Source: Pseudomonas bohemica | GTDB lineage: Bacteria; Pseudomonadota; Gammaproteobacteria; Pseudomonadales; Pseudomonadaceae | NCBI RefSeq assembly: GCF_002934685.1 | Contig: NZ_NKHL01000118.1 | Location: forward strand, 134,956-195,485 | DNA: 60,530 bases | Reading direction: 5' to 3' | Shown here: positions 51,752 to 60,374 of the stretch, piece after piece | Layout: the number at the start of each line of letters is the position of its first letter | Numbering within the stretch: position 1 is the first letter of the stretch | Made by a program: the position numbers and the translations under genes | The notes under the pieces: model-generated | The model's input: only the letters and a program-made list of their open reading frames with translations | Databases searched by the model: none | Told to the model about the DNA's origin: nothing

Positions 51752-54286
51752 TTACCAGAAATAATCGAGTCGTGCGTAGTAGTAGCCGCCATCAACACCG
51801 TACGGGGAGTACCAGCTGTAGGCCGGGCTATCGACCGGGAACAGGTAATACTGCTTGGCCTGTTGCGAGAGCTGCTCGGGGCGCTCGTTGAAAATGTTCA
51901 GGCCGCCCACCGACACTTTCAGGCTGTCGCTGACGTTGAACCCCACGTCCAGATCGGTGATGAACGCCGGCTTGATCTTCTCGTCGCGGTTTTCGTTGTA
52001 GTAGCTCTTGCCGGTGACCGCCGAATAACGGGTTTCTTTGAGTGAGACCTCGAAGTCGTCGATGTACCAGGTGTGTTGCAACGCGGTCTTGTTCTTTGGA
52101 AACGCGGTTTCCAGGTTGCCCTGTTTGTCGCGCCCGAGTACGGACACCCCGGTCCCGGCCAGCGAGTCCGGTTCCTTGATGCTGCGGATTTCCTGCAATT
52201 GCTGAGTGCTGGTCAGCGTCCACTTGCCACGCCCCCAAGGGCCGTAATCGGTTCGGTAGTCACCCACCAGATCGATGCCGCGGGTGCGGGTGTCGGCCAG
52301 GTTGCCGTAATACGAAACGGCCTGGCTGGTGCTCAGCCCGGCGGCGGCGAGCAGGTTTGCGACGTTGGGATCGTTCAGACCACTGAGGGAGCTGGTCTGC
52401 AGGATGCGGTCCTTGATGTCGATCTGGTAGAAGTCAACCGACAGATCAAGGTTCTTCGATGGGGTTGCGACAAAACCGACGCTGTAGTTCTGCGATTTCT
52501 CTGGTTTCAGCTCCTTAGAGCCCAGCGCCACGGCAGTCGCTGAACCGGGCACCGCATAGTTGGTGACCTGCTGCTGCAACTGGCCGGTGATCGGGCTGAC
52601 ACCCCAGGCCGAAGTGCTCGATGAAAAGTGCTGCTGTTGCAGCGACGGCGCACGGAAGCCATTGTTGACCGTACCGCGCACGGCGAAGGTCGGTGTCAGC
52701 TGATAACGGGTCGAGAGCTTGCCGCTGGTGGTGTCCCCAACATCGCTGTAATGCTCGTAGCGCCCGGCCAGGCTCAGCTCCCATTTGTCGGTCAGCTTCT
52801 GGGTGAAGTCGACATAGCCTGCTGTGTTGCTACGATCCCAGCTGCCTTCGGCCGCCGGGCTGAACCCGCCCCAACCGGCAGAACCTGAGTTCGGGCGCTT
52901 GCCCGCGTTAGGCGAACCAACCGGGTACACATAGCCGCCGTCGGCATACGACTGATATTCGCCCTTGCGAATCTGATAACTGTCTACGCGGTATTCGATC
53001 CCGGCGCCGACATGCAACGGCTCCTTGAACAAGCCAGTGTCGAACGCCTGGGTGATGTCCAGGTTGTTGGTCCACTGACTGAAAATCGCCTCGCCGTTGT
53101 CGAAATCGGTCTTGCTGTCCGGGCCGAACGAAGCGTTGAGCGAGTCGTCATTGTGCAGGTGTAGGTCGTTGCGGCCCCAGCTGCTCGACAGGTCCCAGTC
53201 CCAGCCCAGAACATCCTGGCCCTTGAGGCCGAACACGCCCTGGAAGTCGTCCTCCACTGAGCGGAACTTGGGCTGGAAACCGTCCGGGTAGATCTCGGGA
53301 ACGTTCTGTGCCGACACCGCGGTGCGATAGGTACCGAAGCCTGTGGAATCTCGGTGGCTAAAGGTCGAAAACGAGTAGAAATCCAGGTCGTCGTTAAGCG
53401 GTAGATCCAGGTTGTAGGAGGTGTTGTAGGTCTGCACCCGCGGCTGACCCATGGTCTGCCGATATCGGCTCTCGCCATATTCGCGTGGATCGTTGCCGGC
53501 GTAGATTTTGGTGCGATCAGGCACGGCGCCCGCGGCGTTGCTGGTTTCCTGAATCTTGATGTCGGCGCTGAGGTTGAAAAAACCTTCGTTGGGCAACTCG
53601 AAACCCTGGTTGACCGAGGTCTGGCCGGTAGCGCCGTAGAAACCCTTGTGCCCTTCCCGCTCGCCATATTGGCCATACAGCGCAGTGGCCTGGCCGCCGC
53701 TCTTGTTGCGTTTGAGGATGATGTTGATCACCCCGGCAATGGCATCCGACCCATATTGCGCCGCAGCACCGTCGCGCAGCACTTCGATGTGATCGACCGC
53801 AGCGACCGGAATCAGGTCCAGGTCCACCGGCGATTGGCCGTTGGAGGTGGCTGAGGACTGATGGAAGATCTGCGCCGTGTTGTGGCGGCGCTTGCCGTTG
53901 ACCAGCACCAGCACTGCGTTGCCACCCAGACCACGCAGGGTCGCGGATTTAACCGCGATCCCGGTCGCACCGGTGAAGCCTGCGTCGTTGGTATAGGAAG
54001 GCACTTGCGCGGCGAGGGCGTCGCGCAGGTTCTGCTTGCCCGAACGCGCCAGGTCATCGGCGCTGATCACGTCGATGGGCGCCAGGCTCTGGGCCACGGT
54101 GCGTTTTTCGGCGCGCGAACCGGTCACGACCACTGTTTCCAGTGCGTCCTCGCCTTTGCCCGATTGTGCAGAGTTCTTGGCCGCGGTGTCGTCGGCAAAC
54201 GCTGCTGCGCTGCCACACAGCGTCATCACGCCAATGGACACCATCAACGCGAGTGGTGAGCGAGGGGTATTGATATGAGCATTCAT
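51752..54286 (-). CDS. TonB-dependent outer-membrane receptor
   Basis: An 844-residue outer-membrane receptor. A signal peptide (about 1-31, ending SAAAFA) is followed by a TonB box LETVVVTGSR and a plug with RGLGGNAVLVLVNGKRRHN and AAQYGSDAIAGVINIILKR. The barrel ends YYYARLDYFW. It belongs to the same VLVNGKRRH subgroup as the 43672 receptor, so the window holds two related receptors with different barrels. An AGG site lies before the ATG. It sits between a DszC-like gene and the SfnG-like gene on the same strand, which suggests import of the compound those enzymes attack. Confidence 0.88.
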   Translation of the reverse strand: MNAHINTPRSPLALMVSIGVMTLCGSAAAFADDTAAKNSAQSGKGEDALETVVVTGSRAEKRTVAQSLAPIDVISADDLARSGKQNLRDALAAQVPSYTNDAGFTGATGIAVKSATLRGLGGNAVLVLVNGKRRHNTAQIFHQSSATSNGQSPVDLDLIPVAAVDHIEVLRDGAAAQYGSDAIAGVINIILKRNKSGGQATALYGQYGEREGHKGFYGATGQTSVNQGFELPNEGFFNLSADIKIQETSNAAGAVPDRTKIYAGNDPREYGESRYRQTMGQPRVQTYNTSYNLDLPLNDDLDFYSFSTFSHRDSTGFGTYRTAVSAQNVPEIYPDGFQPKFRSVEDDFQGVFGLKGQDVLGWDWDLSSSWGRNDLHLHNDDSLNASFGPDSKTDFDNGEAIFSQWTNNLDITQAFDTGLFKEPLHVGAGIEYRVDSYQIRKGEYQSYADGGYVYPVGSPNAGKRPNSGSAGWGGFSPAAEGSWDRSNTAGYVDFTQKLTDKWELSLAGRYEHYSDVGDTTSGKLSTRYQLTPTFAVRGTVNNGFRAPSLQQQHFSSSTSAWGVSPITGQLQQQVTNYAVPGSATAVALGSKELKPEKSQNYSVGFVATPSKNLDLSVDFYQIDIKDRILQTSSLSGLNDPNVANLLAAAGLSTSQAVSYYGNLADTRTRGIDLVGDYRTDYGPWGRGKWTLTSTQQLQEIRSIKEPDSLAGTGVSVLGRDKQGNLETAFPKNKTALQHTWYIDDFEVSLKETRYSAVTGKSYYNENRDEKIKPAFITDLDVGFNVSDSLKVSVGGLNIFNERPEQLSQQAKQYYLFPVDSPAYSWYSPYGVDGGYYYARLDYFW

Positions 54287-54439
54287 GCGACTACCTGCAA
54301 AATCAATTTATTGCTGGCGTGGTGGATGTTCCTGGCCATCTAACAAGGATTATGAAGAGCGGTACCTGGTGGGGTCTTGCGCGTGAAGGTTCTCATGAAC
54401 CCTTTACAACGGGTTGGACGCTTCCCTGTCCGCGTACAA

Positions 54440-55720
54440 CTAAAATACCAACCCTTCACGAAGGTGAGTGGTCGTTCCATTCAAACAGTAATCGCCCACG
54501 ACCCGCGCTTTGTGCAACAGCGGATTGTGATTCAACACCGTGCGAATATTGCGCCAATGGCGATCGAAATTATATGTGCGCGAAGTCGCCGAGCCACCAC
54601 CTACTTCAAACAGCACTTCAGCGGAACGCAGGGCAAGTTTGGCGACCACTACTTGCATCTGGGCATTGCTGATGGAGCCGTTAATTAACTGTTGATCAAG
54701 TGTTGATTCAGCAGCAACGGCTGTTTGCGTCGCAGCGGTTGTATTTGCAACAGCGAATAACACCAGCGAACTTTCGTTGAGCACGCGCGCGGTATTGGCG
54801 ATCAAGGCATCCACGGCATAGGTATTGGCGGCGATTTCACCCACCACCTGCTGAACGAATTGATCGTCACGGGCAATGTCTGCCGGGCTGTGCATGGCGG
54901 CGCGAGCCTGTTTGCGTACGTATTCCACGGCGTCCTGACGAATGTTACGAACCACCCCGGCCGCGCAGGCCGCCAGGTGCAATTGGCGCAGGCTGGAGCA
55001 GTGACGGCCCACGTCGGCGTTGTGGCTGCGGGTCTTGATTTCGTTGGGGAAGACTTCGACGTTATCCAGCAACACGCCGCCACTGGCGGTCAGACGCTGG
55101 CCCATGCCATCCCAGTCATCCAGCACGTTGATACCGGGGCGGTCGGCGGGCAACAGCACGCTGATCATCTTGCCGCTGTCGTCGGTGGCGGAAAACGACA
55201 GGAAATCGGCGTAGGCAGAGCCGGTGGCGTACCACTTCTTGCCATTGAGGCGATAGTTGTCGCCGACCCGATTCAGGCGCGTCAGGATGGTGCCCAGCGG
55301 CGCGCCGACTTCGGTGTGGGCACCGGCGAACAGCTTGCCGTCGAGGATCTTGGCGATGTAGTCGCGTTTTTCGGCGCTGTCCGGGCTGTGGATCACCGCT
55401 TCGCTGAAATTGAAATGCGAGCGCAACGCATGGGCAACGTTAGGGTCGGCGCTGGCCAGGGTGGTGATGAATTCGATGTAATCCTGAACCGCGCCGCCCG
55501 GCCCGCCCAATTCACGAGGGATGCGCATCGCACCCAGGCCGGCTTCGCGAATCAGCGCAAAGGCAGCGAAAGGCAGTTCGCGCTCAAGATCGCGCTTTGA
55601 AGCCTCTTTGGCCACTTCTTCCACCAGCGCGGGAATTCGTGCCAGCACACGCGCCAAAACATCAACGGATGAAGTTTCCTGTCGGACTGAACCCGACTCA
55701 ATGGAATGATTGAGCGCCAC
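54440..55720 (-). CDS. DszC/SfnB-like flavin-dependent monooxygenase
   Basis: A 426-residue acyl-CoA-dehydrogenase-fold flavoenzyme. Landmarks are ERELPFAAFALIREAGLGAMRIPRELGGPGG, AHALRSHFNFSEAVIHS, GAHTEVGAPLGTILTRL, LDDWDGMGQRLTASGGV and the DszC-like end RHWRNIRTVLNHNP with VGDYCLNG. It begins with GTG at 55720 after a GAGG ribosome site. It is the first gene of a minus-strand run with the TonB receptor and two luciferase-like enzymes, and it is divergent from the second peptide-type importer. Confidence 0.83.
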   Translation of the reverse strand: MALNHSIESGSVRQETSSVDVLARVLARIPALVEEVAKEASKRDLERELPFAAFALIREAGLGAMRIPRELGGPGGAVQDYIEFITTLASADPNVAHALRSHFNFSEAVIHSPDSAEKRDYIAKILDGKLFAGAHTEVGAPLGTILTRLNRVGDNYRLNGKKWYATGSAYADFLSFSATDDSGKMISVLLPADRPGINVLDDWDGMGQRLTASGGVLLDNVEVFPNEIKTRSHNADVGRHCSSLRQLHLAACAAGVVRNIRQDAVEYVRKQARAAMHSPADIARDDQFVQQVVGEIAANTYAVDALIANTARVLNESSLVLFAVANTTAATQTAVAAESTLDQQLINGSISNAQMQVVVAKLALRSAEVLFEVGGGSATSRTYNFDRHWRNIRTVLNHNPLLHKARVVGDYCLNGTTTHLREGLVF

Positions 55721-55995
55721 ACTTGCCTCATCTAACCAATCAAGAAAAAGTACCCTACCGCTTTGGGCAGACCGTATAACTTTCCGGTATAACCCGCGTG
55801 TATCCCAACTGATACCGTCACAGCTGGCCGACAGTAATCATCCATCGGTAAAGCGTCAATCGCGGACACTTGAAGGACGTATATCTTTTTTATCTATGCT
55901 TAGCGTGCTTGTGTGCATAACCTTATTACTTTTTCATTCATTGACAAAGGTTATAAGCAAATAGTTAATAGCTCCGCATCAGACGGAATCAATTA
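55721..55995. promoter_or_regulatory. Divergent control region with ATAAC repeats and a sigma-70-like promoter
   Basis: An A/T-rich region of 275 bases. TTGACA at 55941-55946 is followed at 16-18 bases by AGTTAA/TTAATA, a fair -35/-10 pair toward the permease gene. ATAAC occurs at 55776-55780, 55789-55793 and 55917-55921, and GTTAT at 55950-55954, within the promoter spacer. This is the same element type as in the 12655-12698 and 20207-20283 regions. Confidence 0.45.
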
Positions 55996-56985
55996 ATGAA
56001 GATATTGCTGACACTCGGCGGCGCACTCTGGCGTGCGCTGTTGCATACCTTGCCTACCCTGTTGGGCATTCTTTTGATCAACTTCCTGCTCTTGCAACTG
56101 GCCCCCGGCGATGCGGCGGATGTCATGGCGGGAGAATCCGGTTCGGCCACTCAGGAAAGTCTTGCGGCGCTGCGCAGTCAGTTCGGGCTGGATCAGTCGA
56201 TTCCGATGCAACTGTGGCATTACCTGAGCAATCTGGCCCATTTCAATCTGGGCTACTCGCCGCGTTACGGGGCCTCGGTGCAAGCGCTGATCGGCCAGCG
56301 TCTGGGCACGACGCTGACGCTGATGCTGCTGGCGCTGCTCTTCTCGCTGTTGCTGGGCATTGCCCTCGGCATGCTCATGGCCAGGTGGCAAGGGCGCTGG
56401 CCGGACCGCGTGCTGTATGTCTGCTCGCAATTCTTTTATTCGGTACCGGGGTTCTGGATCGGTCTGATGCTAATCGTAGTGTTCTCGGTCAAGCTCGGCT
56501 GGCTCCCAACGGGTGGCTCCGGGACCATCGGCGCTGACCTGCATGGCTGGCCGGCGCTGTTCGACACGCTGCGTTTCATGGCCCTGCCCGCCAGTTCCCT
56601 GGCCTTGATCTACATCGCGATCTACGCCCGTTTGACCCGTGCCTCGATGCTCGAAGCCGGCGCTCAGGATTACGTGCGCACCGCCGAGGCCAAGGGCCTC
56701 TCGCCCTGGGCCATCACGTTCAAGCATGTGCTGCGCAACGCCTTGCTACCGATCACCACCATGGCCGGGCTGCACTTTGGCGGCATGCTCGGTGGCGCGG
56801 TGGTCATCGAAACGGTGTTCAGCCTGCCGGGACTTGGTCGTCTGGCGTATGACGCGGTAATGGCACGGGACTACAACGTACTGCTGGGCATCCTGCTGAT
56901 TTCTTCGCTGCTGGTGATCATTACCAACGTGCTGGTCGACTTGCTGCAAACCTGGCTCGACCCGCGCATCCGGAGCCGCCGATGA
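55996..56985 (+). CDS. Dipeptide/nickel-type ABC permease, DppB-like
   Basis: A 329-residue permease with the first helix LLGILLINFLLLQLAPGDAAD, then LRSQFGLD, PGFWIGLMLIVVF and the EAA loop YVRTAEAKGLSPWAITFKHVLRNALLP. It is closely related to the 39175 permease. It is first in a three-gene unit with a DppC-like permease (ATGA overlap) and a binding protein. No ATPase gene is in the unit; the fused ATPase at 36340 is the obvious candidate partner. Confidence 0.9.
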   Translation: MKILLTLGGALWRALLHTLPTLLGILLINFLLLQLAPGDAADVMAGESGSATQESLAALRSQFGLDQSIPMQLWHYLSNLAHFNLGYSPRYGASVQALIGQRLGTTLTLMLLALLFSLLLGIALGMLMARWQGRWPDRVLYVCSQFFYSVPGFWIGLMLIVVFSVKLGWLPTGGSGTIGADLHGWPALFDTLRFMALPASSLALIYIAIYARLTRASMLEAGAQDYVRTAEAKGLSPWAITFKHVLRNALLPITTMAGLHFGGMLGGAVVIETVFSLPGLGRLAYDAVMARDYNVLLGILLISSLLVIITNVLVDLLQTWLDPRIRSRR

Positions 56986-57833
56986 ACGCCCGGCGCAGCC
57001 CTGCGCTGCGACGCTTGTTGCGTAACCCTACGGCGTTGGCCGGGTTGATTTTCCTGATCGCGATCACGCTGCTGGCAGTGTTCGCGCCGCTGCTCTACCC
57101 CGGCGATCCACTGGGGATGGAAGCCGATGCCTTGCTATGGCCGGGCCAGGACTGGCATTACCCGCTGGGCACCGATGCATTGGGTCGCGATGTGATGGCC
57201 GGCGTGGTGCATGGCGGTCGGGTGTCGTTGCAGGTAGGGATTCTGGCGAGCCTGTTCGGTGTCTTGCTCGGTCTTGCCATCGGCGCGGTGGCAGGCTACT
57301 TCGGCGGCAAGGTCGATTACGGCCTGCAGCGCCTGATCGAGATCTTCCAGACCATGCCCAGCTTCGTGCTGCTGGTGGCGCTGGTGGCGATCGTTCAGCC
57401 TTCGGTGCCGACACTGATCTTCGCCATTGGGATAATTTCCTGGCCAACGGTAGCGCGGTTGGTGCGCGCCGAGGTGCGTTCGATCCGCGAGCGCGAGTAC
57501 ATCCTCGCCGCTCGCAGCGTCGGCTACAGCCATCTGCGCATCATTGCACATGAGGTGCTGCCCAACATCCTGCCGACGCTGATCGTCACCGCTTCGATCA
57601 TGGTCGCGTCCGCCGTGCTGATGGAGTCGGCGCTATCGTTCATGGGCCTGGGCGATCCCAATCAGGTGAGCTGGGGCAGCATGATCGGCAGCGGCCGCGA
57701 GCAGATCCGCACCGCCTGGTATCTCACGGCGATTCCCGGCCTTGCGATCTTTCTCACCGTGCTCGCCTTCAACCTGATCGGCGATGGCCTCACCGACGCT
57801 TTCAACCCCACGCGCGACCGGGCCTCTAAGTGA
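56982..57833 (+). CDS. Dipeptide/nickel-type ABC permease, DppC-like
   Basis: A 283-residue permease: YPLGTDALGRDVMAG, EAA loop ILAARSVGYSHLRIIAHEVLPNILPTL and FNLIGDGLTDAFNPT. The N-terminal extension of the 38127 homologue is absent. The ATG overlaps the upstream stop as ATGA. It pairs with the 55996 protein to form the channel. Confidence 0.9.
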   Translation: MNARRSPALRRLLRNPTALAGLIFLIAITLLAVFAPLLYPGDPLGMEADALLWPGQDWHYPLGTDALGRDVMAGVVHGGRVSLQVGILASLFGVLLGLAIGAVAGYFGGKVDYGLQRLIEIFQTMPSFVLLVALVAIVQPSVPTLIFAIGIISWPTVARLVRAEVRSIREREYILAARSVGYSHLRIIAHEVLPNILPTLIVTASIMVASAVLMESALSFMGLGDPNQVSWGSMIGSGREQIRTAWYLTAIPGLAIFLTVLAFNLIGDGLTDAFNPTRDRASK

Positions 57834-57864
57834 CCCGCACCTTGCCCTTTGACGGAAACCCATC

Positions 57865-59460
57865 ATGAGCCTGACTCGACGCCAGTTGCTGGTTTACGCC
57901 GGCGCCACGACCACCCTGCTGCAACTGAGCCCACGTTTTTCCTTCGCCGACGAGCCGCCCGTGCGCGGCGGCACGCTGAGGATGCACATCGCCATCGAGC
58001 CACCGATCCTGGTCAACCTGACCCACACCGCCGGTGCCACGGTCTATATCGCGGCCAAGGTCACCGAAGGCTTGCTGACCTACGATCTGGACCTCAATCC
58101 GCGGCCGCAACTGGCCACCGCCTGGACCGTCAGCGATGACGGCCTGGAATACACTTTCAGCCTGCGTGAGGGCGTGAAATGGCACGACGGCCAGGACTTC
58201 ACCGCCGATGACGTGGTGTTTTCCCTGCAGACCCTGAAGGCCTCCAACCCACGGGGTCGAGCTACCTTTGCCAACGTCGCGAGCGTGACAGCGATCAACC
58301 CGCATCTGGTGCAGCTCACACTCAGCAAACCCGCGCCGTATCTGCTCAAGGCCCTGGCGGCCTGTGAATCGCCAATCGTCGCCAGGCACGTCTATGGCGA
58401 CGCCCGCCCGGAAACCCACGCCAACGCCACCGCGCCCATCGGCACCGGGCCGTTCGTATTCAAGGAGTGGGTGCGCGGCAGCCATGTGATTCTGGAACGA
58501 AACCCCAACTACTGGGATGCACCCAAGCCGTATCTGGATCGCGTCATCGTGCGTTTCATCGGCGACTCGGCCGCCACCGTGGCGGCACTGGAAGCCGGGG
58601 AAATCGACATCTCCACCGGCGGCGTCCCCCTCAGCGACATTGAGCGTATCAAGGGCAATCCGCGGCTGAGCGTCGATGATCGCGGCGAACCCTACGTCAA
58701 CAGCATCACCCGAATCGAATTTAACTTCGATAACGCCTATCTGCAGAAGCACGAGGTGCGTACGGCCATTGCCCACGCCATCAACCTGGACTTCATTCGC
58801 AAGACCATCTTCCTCGGTTATGGTAAGCCGCTGTATGGGCCGATCAGCCCGGACATGAAGAATTTCTACAGCCCTGACCTGCCACGCTATGCGTTCGACG
58901 TGGCCAAGGCCAATCAGTTGCTGGACGAGGCCGGGCTGGCGCGGGACGGCAACGGTGTGCGTTTCAAGCTGACGCTGGACCCATTGCCAGGCCCGGAGAC
59001 CTATCGGCGCACGGCGGATTACATCAAACAGGCGCTGGCCAAGGTCGGCATTCTGGTGACCTTGCGCTCGCAGGATTTTGCGAGCTATGTGAAACGGGTT
59101 TATACGGACCGGGATTTTGATTTCACGCTCAATGGCATGAGCAATTTGTTCGATCCGACGGTGGGCGTGCAACGGTTGTATTGGTCGAAGAATTTCCAGC
59201 CGGGCGTTCCGTTTTCCAATGGTGCGCATTACAGCAATCCCAAGGTTGACGAATTGCTGGAGGCCGCTGCGGTGGAAACCGATGTGCAGAAGCGTTTTGC
59301 GTTGTTTGCACAGTTTCAGAAGCAGGTGGTTGAGGACTTGCCGGACCTCGGCGTGCTGACGTTGGTGAACCCGGTGGTTTACGACAAGCGGGTGAAGGAT
59401 TTCTTTGTCGGGGCAGAGGGGCTTGGGAGCAACGGGGCGCAGATTTATATAAAGGGGTGA
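57865..59460 (+). CDS. Peptide/nickel-type ABC solute-binding protein, Tat-exported
   Basis: A 531-residue SBP family 5 protein with a twin-arginine start SLTRRQLLVYAGATTTLLQ and probable cleavage near SFADEP. Family phrases include FSLREGVKWHDGQDFTADDVVFSL, GTGPFVFKEWVRGSHVILERNPNYWD and VRTAIAHAINLDFI. It is a third paralogue of the 40526 and 46397 proteins. It lies 31 bases after the permease and ends the operon. The likely ligand is an organosulfur compound, by context only. Confidence 0.88.
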   Translation: MSLTRRQLLVYAGATTTLLQLSPRFSFADEPPVRGGTLRMHIAIEPPILVNLTHTAGATVYIAAKVTEGLLTYDLDLNPRPQLATAWTVSDDGLEYTFSLREGVKWHDGQDFTADDVVFSLQTLKASNPRGRATFANVASVTAINPHLVQLTLSKPAPYLLKALAACESPIVARHVYGDARPETHANATAPIGTGPFVFKEWVRGSHVILERNPNYWDAPKPYLDRVIVRFIGDSAATVAALEAGEIDISTGGVPLSDIERIKGNPRLSVDDRGEPYVNSITRIEFNFDNAYLQKHEVRTAIAHAINLDFIRKTIFLGYGKPLYGPISPDMKNFYSPDLPRYAFDVAKANQLLDEAGLARDGNGVRFKLTLDPLPGPETYRRTADYIKQALAKVGILVTLRSQDFASYVKRVYTDRDFDFTLNGMSNLFDPTVGVQRLYWSKNFQPGVPFSNGAHYSNPKVDELLEAAAVETDVQKRFALFAQFQKQVVEDLPDLGVLTLVNPVVYDKRVKDFFVGAEGLGSNGAQIYIKG

Positions 59461-59915
59461 GCTGGGAATTGCGCTGTTCTGAGGCGCCGCTTTCTGGGGA
59501 ATATATCCGTATCTAGTGTCGTGCTCTGATATGGGTTCTGCCTGACGGCAGCAACGTTTCGACTGCGTCGACTTACCTGGAAAAGCCGGAATACCGGACC
59601 ATCCAAGTAACCTAGGGTGCTTGCTCCCGGCTGGGTCCGACGTAGTCCGATTCCCTCACTCCGGCGACGCTCCGTGCGCCCGCCCCAAGTCGCGATGTAT
59701 GTCGTCTTTACTTGTGTGCAAGAAGATCAAAAGCAGGAGCAGAATTTGAACATCAGCGCTGTACCTGTGGGAGCTTCTGGAGGTTACGACAATGGCGAAA
59801 TCGGAGTGTCAGGCAACTTATCTTTAATTGATCCACCGCATTCGCTGCCGTCGTCACCTCCGACGTCTCCTACAGGCTCTGTGTCGTACTAGGATTTTGC
59901 GTTCGCCCCCCCCCC

Positions 59916-59983
59916 CCTGCAGCACGGCTTGCTGGCGACAGCGATTTCAAAGGCGCCATTGCCGCAAGCCGGACTGCTACAGG
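59916..59983. repeat. REP pair (inverted repeat)
   Basis: Arms cctgcagcacggcttgctgg and ccgcaagccggactgctacagg form an imperfect palindrome of the type seen at 29050-29121. It directly abuts a 12-C homopolymer. Confidence 0.55.
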
Positions 59984-60277
59984 ATCGCATGTACCTCAAG
60001 GATTGAGATTCGGCATCAGAAGATGCGAAGAGCGTTAGCTCCAACCCGCCAGGCTTTTGCTTTTCATGCGTGGTACAGACGACACAAATCGCGACTTGGG
60101 TGCAGGCCGAACGCAGGTGGCGATGAGCGTCGCCTACGTAAGAAAACCGAGGGAGTCGAGCCAAACCAGCAGCAACTGGTTTGGTTACTTTCCGAAAAAA
60201 GTGACCCGCTGTAAGCGAACCTTAAATCGCCGTTACCGCAGCAATGGATATGCGCGCGAATTCCAATGCCCGGCTCC

Positions 60278-60316
60278 AAAAAAAACAGGCTGCCCTCTGC
60301 CTGAGGAACAACCTGT
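60278..60316 (-). terminator. Intrinsic terminator of exbD
   Basis: Read on the minus strand, the arm ACAGG..CCTC and the matching GAGG..CCTGT form a stem, followed at once by eight T. It lies about 60 bases past the exbD stop and is a classic factor-independent terminator. Confidence 0.75.
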
Positions 60317-60374
60317 AAAAATCTAAAATCGCATAGGCCGGTTTAGCCGTCGGCTGGCGCTAGACCGCACGCCT

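Larger units (their letters stand above)
59461..60374. other. Long non-coding stretch rich in dispersed repeats
   Basis: About 900 bases with no convincing gene. The plus frame at 60057-60326 looks like a translation of an intergenic repeat that I associate with spurious short frames in fluorescent pseudomonads. The stretch contains a REP pair (59916-59983), a run of 12 C (59906-59917) and the terminator of the downstream exbD. A phrase near 60090-60115 recurs near 90-110. Confidence 0.5.

Noticed and set aside
60057..60326. 89-codon plus frame near the right end
   Set aside because: It appears to be a translated dispersed intergenic repeat and overlaps the exbD terminator.
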